A DNA stretch of 64,000 nucleotides from Mobiluncus porci (GTDB taxonomy: Bacteria > Actinomycetota > Actinomycetes > Actinomycetales > Actinomycetaceae). Positions 45,001-54,492 of this stretch are shown in pieces. The first letter of the stretch is position 1. Each line of letters starts with the position of its first letter. The DNA lies in contig NZ_VUMY01000004.1 of NCBI RefSeq assembly GCF_009695935.1, forward strand, positions 89,164 to 153,163. The letters run 5' to 3'. The notes beneath the pieces are model-generated. The model saw only the letters and a list, made by a program, of their open reading frames with translations, was not told the DNA's origin and ran no database searches. Made by a program: the position numbers and the translations under genes.

Positions 45001-45145
45001 TCGAAACGAGATTGCGATTGCTCTGACTGCCGAAGAGGCGGGAGCCGGCCCCGAGTCGGTGACTTTGTCCACGGTTATGAACCAAACCGGCGGCGTGACT
45101 TGGGAGCAAAACGCGGCTCCGGGCTATGCCGAGTTGAAGCGGTGA
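42092..45145 (+). CDS. Secreted GH35 beta-galactosidase
   Basis: A 1017-residue exported glycosidase. Signal peptide: MKFRHL, a hydrophobic core and a cleavage site near AANAAPA. The GH35 TIM barrel shows YSGEIHYWRLP, FNAISLYFFWGYH, IARPGPYINAEISMGGLP, the acid/base glutamate in MYQSENEMF, the likely nucleophile in FVAEGQGGAFSPWG, and FGGTNWGWTG. C-terminal jelly-roll domains follow. No sorting signal is seen at the C-terminus. It would remove terminal galactose from host or dietary glycans outside the cell. GAAGGAG precedes the ATG at a somewhat long spacing, and a terminator follows. Confidence 0.93.
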   Translation: MKFRHLIAACGALALAATGIGAANAAPAASASPAPIPAVSAVNAGKHLSFPGNDGRPHEVSWDKYTFKVDGEPLHIYSGEIHYWRLPSPNQWRDIMQKMRAGGFNAISLYFFWGYHQDREGGPYDFTGVKDLDKLMTMAAEEGLYVIARPGPYINAEISMGGLPAWLTNSGANLRSTEDPKVLAQSLDWIHNVNEILKRHQVTDGGGSMLMYQSENEMFFQADTQVKFQQALTTQIRQDGITVPLFHNDWAPNGQFSGEKMRAAGLDFYAYDYYPIRFDCGGMRFELGDHEAKVRGFAPDSPIFVAEGQGGAFSPWGAKFQASDCIRFADDNFIRQWGATNIVNGVTAFNYYMIFGGTNWGWTGSPHSGFTSYDYGAGITEDRALTGKFSAQKELGYFQVAAPAFARSEPIQKPQVDLKFGSAIVKGYQRLGVDPEASVTGGGMRTLVFRHVSSNQTATSRFSTSLQLSGPNGEASFARIPADPNRYLTVNGRDALMFTADQLLGDFDMYYTTSELFANEQLASSRFVALTGTAGDYGETMLRFDAEPLVQADQGVDWKYDPATGQLLISYVYGDQTVKITDATDPSRVLELRILSRSELGNKWLLAGPDSSNATQPKLWVEGADVVRTVEYRDGVAYLNGSMNASHPVTVRLPEGVGSLVFNGEPVGSANESGAVSFTARGPLPVAVPALQWRSLSENPESAVDFDDSNWTLANAKTAENPKQGPGLVQGVVLDANYYGYHEGDVWYRAHFKSNVNNPLYSFVAFGAEASNFLVWVNGTYVGAYDANGILQIVRPPWGLVKKGEDVTVAVLLRNNGQRVDWQNFGESQHAMGIHDATLLSRGEVTWKIMGAKSADTADKARTTYNNGGLYGEREGWYLPGFDDSSWAPARTLRASEPGVTWFRSDFDLNVPAGQDVAFRLNVNSSRFGNLTDHSRTVMFINGWNMGTWVGDVGPQKSFTIPAGFLNPNGRNEIAIALTAEEAGAGPESVTLSTVMNQTGGVTWEQNAAPGYAELKR

Positions 45146-45183
45146 TGCCGGTTCTCGACTAGGTCGAGTTTAAGAGCGCAACT

Positions 45184-45237
45184 GAATGGCTCTGGTGGGG
45201 TGACGCCTGTCGTCCCGCCAGAGCCATTCTGGTTTTG
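45184..45237 (+). terminator. Terminator after the beta-galactosidase gene
   Basis: GAATGGCTCTGGTGGG (45184-45199) pairs with CCCGCCAGAGCCATTC (45214-45229, one G-U), followed by TGGTTTT. It is 39 bases after the stop. Confidence 0.8.
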
Positions 45238-45297
45238 GAATTCCCATCACTAATTCCGGTTACAGCGCAGCCGCCGTAATTGCGGAAGCTTGAAATA

Positions 45298-46080
45298 CTA
45301 GCGCTTCACCGGATTCGAAAGCGTCCCGAGTCCCTCGATCTCGCAGGTCACCCGCTGGCCATCCTCGATCGGACCCACGCCGGCGGGAGTTCCCGTCAAG
45401 ATGACGTCCCCCGGGAGAAGCGTCATGGCCGCGGAAATATAGGCCACCAACTCGGCCACGGGATGCATCATGTTCGCCGTCGTATCATCCTGGCGGGTCT
45501 CCCCGTCAACCGACGAGCGAATCCGCAGGTTCTGGACATCCAGCGAAGGGTCAACCGTAATCCACGGCCCCAAAGGGCAGGAGGTGTCGAAAGATTTCGC
45601 GCGAGTCCACTGTTTGTCGGCGCGCTGGGCATCGCGCGCCGAGACATCATTGCCAACCAAGTAGCCGAAAACATAGTCCTTCCAGTCCTCGGGTTTGATG
45701 TCCTTCGCGGGATGCTTGATGACCACGCCGAGTTCGACTTCGTGGTGAACCTCGTGGGACCACTTCGGCAAGACGATAGGCGCATCCGGGCCAATGACGG
45801 AGGTGTTGGGTTTGATGAAAAGAATCGGGGCGGGCGGGACCTCCGAGCCGAATTCCTTAATGTGTTCGAGATAGTTCTTCCCGACACAAACGACCTTGGA
45901 GGCGGGGATGACCGGCGCGACGAGGCGGACGTCTTGCAACTGGAGAATCTGGCCGGTGGCCTGGATTTTATTCGGGGAATACAGCGGATTATCCGCCAGA
46001 ACCATCACCCGCTCTGAGCCGTCCTCAAGAACTCCGAATCCGTAAGTGCCATCACCTTTATCAAATCTCACAACTCGCAT
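45298..46080 (-). CDS. Fumarylacetoacetate hydrolase family protein
   Basis: A 260-residue member of the FAH family, which hydrolyses or decarboxylates 2-oxo/beta-diketo acids. The metal-binding HHEVELGVVI, FGYLVGNDVSARDAQ, KSFDTSCPLGPWI and GDVILTGTPAGVGP are conserved. The natural substrate cannot be told; in many actinobacteria this gene sits directly upstream of gltX. Here it is divergent from gltX with about 45 bases between, so the promoters overlap. Confidence 0.92.
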   Translation of the reverse strand: MRVVRFDKGDGTYGFGVLEDGSERVMVLADNPLYSPNKIQATGQILQLQDVRLVAPVIPASKVVCVGKNYLEHIKEFGSEVPPAPILFIKPNTSVIGPDAPIVLPKWSHEVHHEVELGVVIKHPAKDIKPEDWKDYVFGYLVGNDVSARDAQRADKQWTRAKSFDTSCPLGPWITVDPSLDVQNLRIRSSVDGETRQDDTTANMMHPVAELVAYISAAMTLLPGDVILTGTPAGVGPIEDGQRVTCEIEGLGTLSNPVKR

Positions 46081-46133
46081 GAAGCCAGTCTAGCGTAACT
46101 TCAGAATCGGCTAAGATTGAGGGCGTGACTGAT

Positions 46134-47672
46134 ATGAATCCGGCGCTTACGCCCCTAAACGAAATCCCGACCCCTCCCGCCGACGGCCCCGAAACCCGCG
46201 TGCGTTTCTGTCCCTCCCCGACCGGAACTCCCCACGTTGGCATGGTGCGGACCTGCCTGTTCAACTGGGCTTATGCCCGCTCCCAGGGCGGAACCTTCGT
46301 TTTCCGGATTGAGGACACGGATGCGGCGCGAGACTCCGAAGAATCTTTCAACCAGATTATTGAATCCCTCCAGTGGCTCGGGCTGGACTGGGACGAAGGG
46401 GTCGGCAAGGGCGGGCCACATGGGCCCTATCGCCAGTCCGAGCGCATGGATATCTACCGCGAGGTTGCCGGTCAGCTCCTCGAAGCGGGCCTTGCCTACG
46501 AGTCGTTTTCCACACCGGAGGAGGTTGAGGCTCGCCACCGCGAACGCGGCGAGGATCCGAAACTCGGCTATGACGGTTTTGACCGCAACCTCACCGCGGC
46601 CCAGCGCGAACAATACCTCAAAGAGGGCCGCAAACCCGTCTTGCGGATTCGGATGCCCGAAGAAGACATCACCTTCACAGATCTCGTTCGCGGGGAGATT
46701 ACCTTCAAAGCCGGCTCGGTCCCGGACTACGTCATCGTCCGTGCGAACGGCGACCCGCTCTATACGCTCGTGAACCCCGTTGATGACGCCTTAATGGGGA
46801 TTACCCACGTCCTGCGCGGCGAGGATCTGCTTTCTTCCACCCCGCGCCAAATCGTGCTCTACCAGGCGCTCTATGCGCTCGGCGTGGCAAAGTTCATGCC
46901 GTACTTCGGTCACCTCCCCTACGTGATGGGGGAGGGCAACAAGAAGCTCTCCAAGCGCGACCCCGAGTCGAACCTCTTGCTGCATAAACAGCACGGGATC
47001 ATCCCCGAAGGCTTGGTGAACTATCTCGCGCTGCTCGGCTGGTCGATTGCCGCGGATCGCGATATTTTCTCGAAAGAAGAAATGGCCCAGGCTTTCGACA
47101 TTCGCGCGGTGAACCCGAATCCGGCGCGTTTTGACCAAAAGAAGTGCAACGCGATAAACGCCGAACACATTCGACTTCTCGACGCGGGCGACTTCACTCG
47201 CCGTACCGTGCCGTTCCTGCAGGTTGCGGGCGTGATCGATGCCGACAACTACGAGGACTTGACCGAATCTGAGCGCGAAATCCTGGATGCGGCCGCGCCG
47301 CTAGCCCAGACTCGCGTCCAGCAGCTCGACCAGCTCCCAAGTCTGATTGGCTTCTTGTTCCACACGGAGGTCGAATACGACGAGAAGGCGCTCGGGAAGT
47401 TGAAAGACACCGCCCCCGCGGCCCTCCACGCGGCCCGCGAGGCCCTCGCCGCCGCCGAGGCCTCCGTCTGGGGCGACACCGAGGCTATCCACGGAACCCT
47501 AAACGCGGCTCTTATTGACGGGCTCGGCTTGAAGCCTCGCGATGCCTTCGCGCCGCTGTTTGTCGCCGTGACCGGCACAAACGTCTCGATTCCGGTCTTT
47601 GACTCCATGCGGATTTTGGGGCGGGACGAGACTTTGCGCCGACTGGAGCTGCTGGATAAAAAGCTAAGCTAG
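46134..47672 (+). CDS. gltX: Glutamyl-tRNA synthetase
   Basis: Charges tRNA-Glu. HVGM in [14 protein letters not shown] is the HIGH box and [10 protein letters not shown] is the KMSKS loop. [15 protein letters not shown] and [15 protein letters not shown] are typical of GluRS. Length about 512 residues, normal. The ATG at 46134 is preceded by GAGGG at a workable distance. A GTG nine bases upstream is the alternative, and a TAAGAT -10-like box at 46112-46117 would make that one nearly leaderless. A tRNA-Glu gene lies 4 kb downstream. Confidence 0.95.
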   Translation: MNPALTPLNEIPTPPADGPETRVRFCPSPTGTPHVGMVRTCLFNWAYARSQGGTFVFRIEDTDAARDSEESFNQIIESLQWLGLDWDEGVGKGGPHGPYRQSERMDIYREVAGQLLEAGLAYESFSTPEEVEARHRERGEDPKLGYDGFDRNLTAAQREQYLKEGRKPVLRIRMPEEDITFTDLVRGEITFKAGSVPDYVIVRANGDPLYTLVNPVDDALMGITHVLRGEDLLSSTPRQIVLYQALYALGVAKFMPYFGHLPYVMGEGNKKLSKRDPESNLLLHKQHGIIPEGLVNYLALLGWSIAADRDIFSKEEMAQAFDIRAVNPNPARFDQKKCNAINAEHIRLLDAGDFTRRTVPFLQVAGVIDADNYEDLTESEREILDAAAPLAQTRVQQLDQLPSLIGFLFHTEVEYDEKALGKLKDTAPAALHAAREALAAAEASVWGDTEAIHGTLNAALIDGLGLKPRDAFAPLFVAVTGTNVSIPVFDSMRILGRDETLRRLELLDKKLS

Positions 47673-47835
47673 CCTTAATTTTAGAAAAGAGAATACCCAC
47701 CCCATTTAATAATCGACTAAAAAATCAACTCCTGACAAACAATGGTGAAATGACCACATTTTTTGTGTTTTCCTTTTACAATTGTGATTACTAATAGTTC
47801 GTTCCGAACCCCCTTCTATGTCTAGGAGTTGAACA

Positions 47836-49449
47836 TTGAAAAAAGGGAAATTGAGATTGTCGATTCGTAATAAAACGAATCTGGCTGCGGTAGTGGCGGC
47901 AGTGGTGCTCATTATCATGTTGATATACATGGTGCTTTCCCTGCAACAAAACCGCGGAGCTTTTGATGGTGAAATCGAACGATATAACGATGTTGAAATT
48001 GTGGAACAAGCTCGCACCAATTGGACAGCAATGCGGTCTGCGGATTTAATGCTTTTGACGCGACTTCAATCCGGAGCCACTACTTCCCTCCAACAAGACC
48101 AAAACTCGGTAGCGCAAGTTGATGAACTACTGAAGCAAGTTGACACCGAGGTCGCCAAACTGGAGGCGCTCCCCTTGGACGCCAATAAGAAAGCCATCGT
48201 GGGGGATTTGCGGGCTAACTATGAGGAATACGCCAAGGTCTGGGGCGACTTCAAGACCGGCTCTTCCGTGGCTGACCCCGCCGCCGCTCTCCAGGCCTCG
48301 GCTCCCTTCAGCGAGTGGGAAGAACAAAACGGCTTCCTCTTTGCCGATAACGTCCGGACTTTGCTGGACTCTTTCAACGCGGACAGCGCCCAAGCCACCA
48401 AGGCTCGAGCGGCTTCCTCTCAACTGACGATGATTGTGGCCGTGGTGATTATCGTGGTCAGCATCATCCTCGTTGTCCTCCTGATTCGCGCCCTGGTGAC
48501 ACCGTTGAAGCGTTCTGCGGCCGCGCTCTCTGAGGGCATGAACAAGTTTGCCGGCGGGGACTTCACGGTTTCGGTTCCGCGCCGAAGCAACGACGAGGTC
48601 GGCGATATGAGCGAGGACTTCAACGAGGCTGTCTCTAGGCTGCGCGGTGGTATTGCCGCCACCGCCGAAGCCTCTAACCAGGTGGTTTCGGTGGCAGTCA
48701 CTATCGGCCAGGGGTCTCGCGGGGCGGTGGAAGCCACCCAACAAGGTGCCGACTTCATCAATAGCGGCGCCGCTGCCGCGGAGGAAGTCTCCCGTTCGGT
48801 TCAGACCGTGGCTGCCGGTGCGGAAGAAATGAGCGCCTCCATCAAGGAGATTGCCACGAACGCGAACGCGGCTGCGGAAGTCGCCAAAGAGGCTTACGAC
48901 GTGGCGGCGCGGACGAATGAAACCGTCGCGAAACTCGGGGAGTCCTCCAAGGAAGTTGGCGAGGTCATCGAAACCATTACTGCCGTCGCCGAACAGACGA
49001 ACCTCCTCGCCTTGAACGCCACCATCGAGGCGGCTCGTGCCGGAGAAGCCGGTCGCGGTTTTGCCGTGGTTGCCTCTGAGGTGAAGGACTTGGCTGCCGA
49101 AACCGGTAAGGCCACCGAAGAAGTCGCGGTAAAGGTCGAACAGATCCAGACCGACACCCAGGAAGCCATTGCTGCCATCGAGCAAATCTCGGGCATCATC
49201 GCTTCCATTAATGACTACCAGACGACGATTGCCGCCGCCGTGGAGGAACAGACCGCCACGACGAATGAGATGAGTCGTTCGGTTTCTGAGGCCGCTGATG
49301 GCTCGCGCACGATTGCTGAAAACGTGGCCGACATCGCGCGGCAAACCAACGAGATGGCCGAAGCCTTTACCCAGATTGACAATGAGATGGGTACGCTCTC
49401 GGGACAATCTCGCGACTTGGTTTCCCAACTGAACGAGTTGAAGTACTAA
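47836..49449 (+). CDS. Methyl-accepting chemotaxis protein
   Basis: Transmembrane chemoreceptor of 537 residues that would signal to CheA/CheW to control flagellar rotation. Topology: TM1 ([19 protein letters not shown], ~17-36), a helical periplasmic-type sensor of about 155 residues, TM2 ([19 protein letters not shown], ~200-218), HAMP ([24 protein letters not shown]) and the signalling domain with the hairpin tip [20 protein letters not shown]. The TTG start follows AGGAG by seven bases. It is followed after nine bases by a second receptor gene. No che or flagellar gene is in the window. Confidence 0.95.
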   Translation: MKKGKLRLSIRNKTNLAAVVAAVVLIIMLIYMVLSLQQNRGAFDGEIERYNDVEIVEQARTNWTAMRSADLMLLTRLQSGATTSLQQDQNSVAQVDELLKQVDTEVAKLEALPLDANKKAIVGDLRANYEEYAKVWGDFKTGSSVADPAAALQASAPFSEWEEQNGFLFADNVRTLLDSFNADSAQATKARAASSQLTMIVAVVIIVVSIILVVLLIRALVTPLKRSAAALSEGMNKFAGGDFTVSVPRRSNDEVGDMSEDFNEAVSRLRGGIAATAEASNQVVSVAVTIGQGSRGAVEATQQGADFINSGAAAAEEVSRSVQTVAAGAEEMSASIKEIATNANAAAEVAKEAYDVAARTNETVAKLGESSKEVGEVIETITAVAEQTNLLALNATIEAARAGEAGRGFAVVASEVKDLAAETGKATEEVAVKVEQIQTDTQEAIAAIEQISGIIASINDYQTTIAAAVEEQTATTNEMSRSVSEAADGSRTIAENVADIARQTNEMAEAFTQIDNEMGTLSGQSRDLVSQLNELKY

Positions 49450-49458
49450 GGAGGCATC

Positions 49459-51240
49459 GTGAGCGAAACTATGAACCAACCCATGAATCCAGATACTGAA
49501 CCGGTAGCGACGGAAGAATCTACCCCGGTTCCCGCCTCCGGTGCCTCGTCCTCTCCCGCGGATAAAAAGGCTCCCGCCGAGGCCAACCAGACGAAGAATT
49601 CCGCGGCGCGCTACAACGCCAAGGGGAAGAAGCTACGCCGGATGCCACTGAGCCTCCAGATTGGCGCTATTGGAGCCTCCGGAATCATCGGGGCTTTGAT
49701 AATGCTGATTACCTTCGTCATCGGTATCAACGCCTACACCGGAGCTACTTCCGTCTACGCCGAGGAGAAAACCCAGGTTGAAGCGGCACAAGCGCTGCAA
49801 TACGATATGTCGCGCTTGATCGCTTCCGAACGTGAACTGAAGAACGTGGCCACTTCTCAAATTGTGACGGATCCCGCGAAACGTACTGAGCTTCAAAACG
49901 TGGCGATTGAAGATGTCAACCACTTTACCGAGCTCATTGATGAGCGCATCAAGGAGATGCAAGCCATTGAGGATGCCAAAATCACCCCCATGGTGGATGA
50001 AGTGACGAAGGTCGTGGAAGGCTTCAACGGCCAGGTGCAAGAAATCGTGCGTCTCGCCAGTGCGGGAGACGGAGCCGGCGCTAATGCGATTGACGTCGCG
50101 AATTACCAGACTCAACTCGAGGAACTGATTCCGAAGATTGTTACCGAACTCGACACCCAGATGGATGAGGCTGACGCTACTGCGAATGCCGTAGCGAACA
50201 CGGTCATCATCGTCATGATTGTGGTGTTCCTCATTGTCGTAGCGATTTCGGTCTTCATTGGCCTGTTGGTGAGCCGGACTTTGCGGCGGACGGTGAAGTT
50301 TACCGGCGATGCGTTGGAGAAACTGTCTCATGGGGATTTGACCGCTGAGGCTGAACTGACGATGAATGATGAGGTCGGTGATATTGCAGCGAAACTCAAT
50401 GATACCCAAGGATCTATGCGCCACATTGTGGGCTCTGCAGGAACGGTTGCCGGTGAGGTAGATCGAGTGGCGGATCAAGTTGGTAATGAAATTACTGATG
50501 CCTACAACCAGACCTCGGACATGATTGCGCAAACCCAGGTCGTGGGTGGCGCCGCCGGAGACGTCACTCAGTCCATCCAGACCGTGGCGGCAGGTGCCGA
50601 AGAGATGGGTGCTTCGATTCGCGAAATTTCCTCCAACGCCAACGAGGCGGCGCGGGTGGCCAACGAAGCGACCGACGTCGCAAAGCGCACGCGGGAGACC
50701 GTGGCGAAACTCGGGACCTCTTCGCGCGAGATTGGTGACGTCGTCAAGACCATCACCGGTATCGCCGAACAGACGAACCTCCTGGCTTTGAACGCGACCA
50801 TCGAGGCGGCGCGTGCCGGAGAAGCCGGCAAGGGCTTCGCGGTGGTGGCCGGCGAAGTGAAGGACTTGGCTCAGGAAACCGGCAAGGCCACCGATGAAAT
50901 CACCGCGAAGGTCTCGGCGATTCAAGCCGATACCGATTCCGCGGTCGAGGCCATCAAGCGGATCTCCGACATCATTAATGAGATTAATGACTACCAGACG
51001 ACCATCGCGGCCGCGGTGGAGGAACAGACCGCTACCACAAACGACATGAGCCGTTCCGTGGCGGAAGCCGCCACCGGTTCTGCTTCGATTACGGACACGA
51101 TTGCTAAGTACCAGGAGATTGCAGAAGGAGCCGGTAAGGGGATTCTGGAACTCCAGGAACAGGCGAAGTCCCTGGTCGCCGCGGCTGACACGATGCAGGA
51201 GCACATCTCGAAGTTCATCTACGAGGTGCGCGGAAACTAG
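49459..51240 (+). CDS. Methyl-accepting chemotaxis protein
   Basis: Second chemoreceptor, 593 residues. Unlike its neighbour it has a long Pro/Glu/Lys-rich cytoplasmic N-terminus (about 55 residues) before TM1 ([18 protein letters not shown]). A helical sensor with [14 protein letters not shown] sequence, TM2 ([23 protein letters not shown]), HAMP and an MCP signalling domain follow. The signalling half is very similar to the first receptor ([27 protein letters not shown], over 20 residues shared with small changes), so the pair probably arose by duplication with sensor divergence. GTG start after AAGGAGG. No C-terminal NWETF-type CheR tether is seen. Confidence 0.95.
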   Translation: MSETMNQPMNPDTEPVATEESTPVPASGASSSPADKKAPAEANQTKNSAARYNAKGKKLRRMPLSLQIGAIGASGIIGALIMLITFVIGINAYTGATSVYAEEKTQVEAAQALQYDMSRLIASERELKNVATSQIVTDPAKRTELQNVAIEDVNHFTELIDERIKEMQAIEDAKITPMVDEVTKVVEGFNGQVQEIVRLASAGDGAGANAIDVANYQTQLEELIPKIVTELDTQMDEADATANAVANTVIIVMIVVFLIVVAISVFIGLLVSRTLRRTVKFTGDALEKLSHGDLTAEAELTMNDEVGDIAAKLNDTQGSMRHIVGSAGTVAGEVDRVADQVGNEITDAYNQTSDMIAQTQVVGGAAGDVTQSIQTVAAGAEEMGASIREISSNANEAARVANEATDVAKRTRETVAKLGTSSREIGDVVKTITGIAEQTNLLALNATIEAARAGEAGKGFAVVAGEVKDLAQETGKATDEITAKVSAIQADTDSAVEAIKRISDIINEINDYQTTIAAAVEEQTATTNDMSRSVAEAATGSASITDTIAKYQEIAEGAGKGILELQEQAKSLVAAADTMQEHISKFIYEVRGN

Positions 51241-51388
51241 GGCTTGAAAGCCCTTCGAGTGACTCTGAGCCGGATTCGTGGTCGCGGCGCCTTGGCTAGG
51301 TGCGCAATTGCATTCCGGCATGGTTTTACGCTAAAGTAGTTTCTCGGTGCTTTTCACGGCGAAAGCCTCGAAAAGCCCGAGAAGCCCT

Positions 51389-51459
51389 TGGGGTATGGTG
51401 TAACGGCAGCACTAGTGATTCTGGTTCACTCAGTCTAGGTTCGAATCCTGGTACCCCAG
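51389..51459 (+). tRNA. tRNA-Gln (CUG)
   Basis: Acceptor arms TGGGGTA (51389-51395) and TACCCCA (51452-51458) with discriminator G. Anticodon stem AGTGA/TCACT encloses TTCTGGT, giving anticodon CTG. The T-arm contains GGTTCGAATCC. CCA is not encoded. Confidence 0.95.
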
Positions 51460-51460
51460 C

Positions 51461-51533
51461 GCCCCTATCGTCTAGCGGCCTAGGACATCGCCCTCTCACG
51501 GCGGTAACGCGGGTTCAAATCCCGCTGGGGGTA
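51461..51533 (+). tRNA. tRNA-Glu (CUC)
   Basis: Acceptor GCCCCTA pairs with TGGGGGT (G-U at the end). Anticodon stem TCGCC/GGCGG encloses CTCTCAC, giving CTC. The T-arm is GCGGGTTCAAATCCCGC. It begins two bases after tRNA-Gln, so both are cotranscribed. Confidence 0.95.
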
Positions 51534-51542
51534 CGTGTAATT

Positions 51543-51569
51543 AATCCCCGGATTTCCGGGGATTTTTTA
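51543..51569 (+). terminator. Terminator of the tRNA pair
   Basis: AATCCCCGGA (51543-51552) pairs with TCCGGGGATT (51555-51564) and is followed by a run of T. Confidence 0.85.
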
Positions 51570-51608
51570 TGCCTGGATGTGAATCAGATAATCAGATAAA
51601 ATGGGGTC

Positions 51609-51869
51609 ATGGCTACTACTATGACTGCGACGGAAGCGTCGAGAGGATTTTCCAAGCTGCTCGACCGCGTGGAGGCGGGCGAGACGATTCGTATTACTAG
51701 AGGCAATGAGACTATTGCGGATATAAGACCGACTCCAAAGTACACTGGGCGAGCTTTGCGAGAGGCTCTAAAGGGCACAGTGCCCCCCGATCCGGGATTT
51801 AAAGACCGGATTCGGGAAGGTTTGGAAGCGATACAAGGGGAAGTGAAGATTCCGTGGGGCGAAGACTAA
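51609..51869 (+). CDS. Phd/YefM-family antitoxin
   Basis: An 86-residue antitoxin. TMTATEASRGFSKLLDRVEAGE followed by IRITRGNETIADIRP is the Phd/YefM DNA-binding fold; the C-terminal half (FKDRIREGLEAIQGEVKIPWGED) would wrap the toxin. It overlaps the start of the PIN toxin gene by 16 bases. An insertion hotspot next to tRNA genes is a typical place for such a module. Confidence 0.88.
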   Translation: MATTMTATEASRGFSKLLDRVEAGETIRITRGNETIADIRPTPKYTGRALREALKGTVPPDPGFKDRIREGLEAIQGEVKIPWGED

Positions 51870-52258
51870 TCCTTGACACTAATATTTTGATTGATTATGA
51901 GCATGGTGATTTCGATATCACTCAGTTTGACGATGACAAGCTCGCTATAGCCGGCGTTACTTTGGCGGAATATCGCTACGGCATCGAAATGGATTCGGAT
52001 TTAGAGCGCGTGGAGTCTCGGGAAAACACCTTGCGGGAAATGCTTAAACAGTTGGAAGTTCTTGTTTATGACGAGAATACTGCAACGGTTCACGCCCGTT
52101 TGATGGCTTATGAGCACAAGGCCGGCCATAGGTGCTCTCCCCATGACCTCATCATTGCTGCCCACGCCGCCCAGACCGGCCGCATTGTTGCGACCCGCGA
52201 TGCCACCGCCCGTTTCGGGGCGCTCCCCGGCGTTATGTACTTCGACGTGCGCTCCTAG
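51854..52258 (+). CDS. PIN-domain toxin (VapC-like)
   Basis: A 134-residue putative ribonuclease of the PIN family. LILDTNILIDYE carries the first catalytic Asp, VTLAEYRYGIEM the Glu, and CSPHDLIIAAHAAQTGRIVATRDATARF the C-terminal acidic sites. The GTG start at 51854 lies within the antitoxin gene. Its stop overlaps the stop of the convergent IclR-type gene by a few bases. Confidence 0.9.
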   Translation: MGRRLILDTNILIDYEHGDFDITQFDDDKLAIAGVTLAEYRYGIEMDSDLERVESRENTLREMLKQLEVLVYDENTATVHARLMAYEHKAGHRCSPHDLIIAAHAAQTGRIVATRDATARFGALPGVMYFDVRS

Positions 52259-52980
52259 TCCTCGCGGCGGAGGAACTCCGAGAGGCGATTGGCGGCGGCG
52301 ACCACAGCGGGACCAAGGGTGCGACCCGGCTGGCGCCCGAGGCGCTCAATTGGCCCCGAGACTGAAACTGCCGCGACGACCCGCCCGTTCGCCCCGCGAA
52401 CCGGCGCGGAAACTGAGGCTACTCCCGGCTCGCGTTCGCCGACCGACTGCGACCAGCCGCGACGGCGCACCGCCGAGAGTTGGGTCGCATTAAAGGCCGC
52501 CCCGCGAAGCCCGCGGTGGAGCCGCTCCGGTTCCTCCCAGGCCAGCAAAATCTGGGCCGCGGAGCCGGCCTGCATCGAAAGCACGGCCCCGACCGGAATC
52601 GAGTCGCGAAGCCCGATGGGCCGGTCCGCCGAAGCCACGCAAATCCGCTGGTCGCCTTGGCGGCGATATAACTGGCAGGACTCGTGGGTGTGGTCGCGAA
52701 GGGCGGTCAGAACCGGCGTGGCTACGCTCAGTAAGCGGTCATCCCCGGCGGCTCCCGCGAGCTCCGCAAGTCGCGGTCCGAGAGTGAAACGCCCCTGGGT
52801 GTCGCGCGTCAAGAAACGGTGATGTTCCAGGGCGACCGCGAGGCGGTAGATTGTCGGGCGCGCCAAATGCGTGGAATCCACGAGGCTCGCGAGGGAGGCG
52901 GGGCCAGATTCAAGGGTGGAGAGAATCAGGATTGCTTTGTCGAGTACCCCTACTCCGGAATTTGCGCTAGACTTGTCCAT
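52255..52980 (-). CDS. ltbR: IclR-family regulator, LtbR-like
   Basis: A 241-residue transcription factor. Winged helix: VGVLDKAILILSTLESGPAS and LARPTIYRLAVALEHHRFL; the IclR effector domain follows (SCQLYRRQGDQRICVASADR, SIPVGAVLSMQAGSAAQILLAW, GVASVSAPVRGANGRVVAAVSVSG). It is divergent from leuCD with 90 bases between, the arrangement of LtbR in corynebacteria, which represses leuCD and leuB. The ATG at 52980 begins the domain; a much longer frame continues antisense through leuC and is spurious. Confidence 0.88.
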   Translation of the reverse strand: MDKSSANSGVGVLDKAILILSTLESGPASLASLVDSTHLARPTIYRLAVALEHHRFLTRDTQGRFTLGPRLAELAGAAGDDRLLSVATPVLTALRDHTHESCQLYRRQGDQRICVASADRPIGLRDSIPVGAVLSMQAGSAAQILLAWEEPERLHRGLRGAAFNATQLSAVRRRGWSQSVGEREPGVASVSAPVRGANGRVVAAVSVSGPIERLGRQPGRTLGPAVVAAANRLSEFLRRED

Positions 52981-52997
52981 AACTTGATATTGCCATC

Positions 52998-53008
52998 TCA
53001 CATTGTGA
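52998..53008. promoter_or_regulatory. Candidate LtbR operator
   Basis: TCACATTGTGA is an 11-base palindrome in the 90-base ltbR-leuC divergent region, and AACTTG/CAAGTT (52981-52986/53013-53018) surrounds it. Position suggests a regulator site; no binding data are implied. Confidence 0.4.
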
Positions 53009-53070
53009 AATGCAAGTTGGGAAATCAAGATGACCATTGATGAAAAACAGCTTAGGAAGGGAAGCGGAAA

Positions 53071-54471
53071 ATGGGCATGACCCTGGCTGAAAAAGTGTGG
53101 CGCGACCATGTCGTGAAAAAAGGCGAAAACGGCGCGCCCGACTTGCTCTATATCGACCTGCAACTGTGCCACGAAGTGACGAGCCCGCAAGCATTTGATG
53201 GCTTGCGGCAGGCGGGACGGAAAGTGCGCCGTCCGGAACTCACGATTGCGACCGAGGACCACAACACGCCGACTTACGACATTGACCTGCCAATCAAGGA
53301 CGCCACCTCGGCGCTCCAGATTGAAACTTTGCGGAAAAACGCCACCGACTTCGGGATTCGGCTCCACTCCCTTGGCGACGCTGACCAGGGGATTGTCCAC
53401 GTGGTCGGCCCGCAACTCGGCCTCACCCAGCCGGGGATGACGATTGTCTGTGGTGACTCCCACACTTCCACCCACGGAGCTTTCGGGGCACTTGCCTTCG
53501 GAATCGGGACCTCCGAGGTGGAACACGTGCTGGCGACCCAGACGCTTCCCTTGGCGCCCTTCAAGACGATGGCGATTAATGTCTCCGGCCACCTGCGCCC
53601 CGGCGTGACCTCGAAGGACCTGATTCTGGCGATTATTGCCAAGATTGGGACGAACGGCGGCCAGGGCTATGTGCTGGAATACCGCGGAGAGGCCATCGAG
53701 GCGCTGTCGATGGAAGCGCGGATGACGATCTGTAATATGTCTATCGAGGCCGGGGCGCGAGCGGGCATGATAGCCCCTGATGAAACCACTTTCGAGTTCA
53801 TCAAGGGCCGCCCGCACGCTCCCGAGGGCCCCGAATGGGAGGCGGCGCTTGACTATTGGCGCTCACTCCCGACGGATGCGGATGCGAAGTTCGATGCCGA
53901 GGTTACGATTGATGCCGATACGCTCGGGCCCTTCGTGACCTGGGGGACGAACCCGGGAATGGGGGTCTCCCTTGATGAATCCGTGCCGGATCCGAGTGAC
54001 TTGACCGACGAAACCGCGCGCCTGACCGCCGAGAAGGCACTCGACTACATGGGCTTGAGCGCCGGAACCAAGATGAAAGACGTGAAGGTAGACACGGTCT
54101 TTATCGGGTCGTGCACCAACGGCCGCCTGGAGGACCTGCGGGCGGCCGCGGAGGTCATCAAGGGCCAGAAGAAGAATCCGGACGTGCGCGTCTTGGTTGT
54201 GCCCGGTTCCGCCCGCGTGCGCCTGCAGGCGGAGAAGGAAGGACTCGACAAGGTGTTCGAGGACTTTGGGGCCGAATGGCGCAACGCTGGCTGCTCAATG
54301 TGTTTGGCGATGAACCCCGACAAGCTCGCTCCCGGCGAGCGCAGCGCCTCGACTTCGAACCGGAACTTCGAAGGCCGCCAGGGCAAGGGCGGGCGGACGC
54401 ACCTGGTGAGCCCGCTCGTGGCCGCGGCAACCGCGATTCGCGGGACGCTGTCGAGTCCGGAAGACCTGTAA
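53071..54471 (+). CDS. leuC: 3-isopropylmalate dehydratase large subunit
   Basis: Aconitase-family large subunit that isomerises isopropylmalate in leucine synthesis. [39 protein letters not shown] and [11 protein letters not shown] hold the substrate and 4Fe-4S residues. The 466 residues are normal. A family E motif at 53969-53982 encodes LDES at the segment [12 protein letters not shown], replacing the short variable region after GTNPGM. It is separated by 21 bases from leuD. Confidence 0.96.
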   Translation: MGMTLAEKVWRDHVVKKGENGAPDLLYIDLQLCHEVTSPQAFDGLRQAGRKVRRPELTIATEDHNTPTYDIDLPIKDATSALQIETLRKNATDFGIRLHSLGDADQGIVHVVGPQLGLTQPGMTIVCGDSHTSTHGAFGALAFGIGTSEVEHVLATQTLPLAPFKTMAINVSGHLRPGVTSKDLILAIIAKIGTNGGQGYVLEYRGEAIEALSMEARMTICNMSIEAGARAGMIAPDETTFEFIKGRPHAPEGPEWEAALDYWRSLPTDADAKFDAEVTIDADTLGPFVTWGTNPGMGVSLDESVPDPSDLTDETARLTAEKALDYMGLSAGTKMKDVKVDTVFIGSCTNGRLEDLRAAAEVIKGQKKNPDVRVLVVPGSARVRLQAEKEGLDKVFEDFGAEWRNAGCSMCLAMNPDKLAPGERSASTSNRNFEGRQGKGGRTHLVSPLVAAATAIRGTLSSPEDL

Positions 54472-54492
54472 AGCTCGAGGGAAGGAAGAGTA

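Noticed and set aside
51540..52258. tRNA-linked integrative element downstream of tRNA-Glu
   Set aside because: No direct repeat of the tRNA 3' end and no integrase before ltbR, only a Phd/VapC pair.
52981..53817. 520-codon extension of the IclR-type regulator, antisense to leuC
   Set aside because: The IclR winged helix begins at the ATG at 52980 and the extension has no similarity to any domain I recognise.
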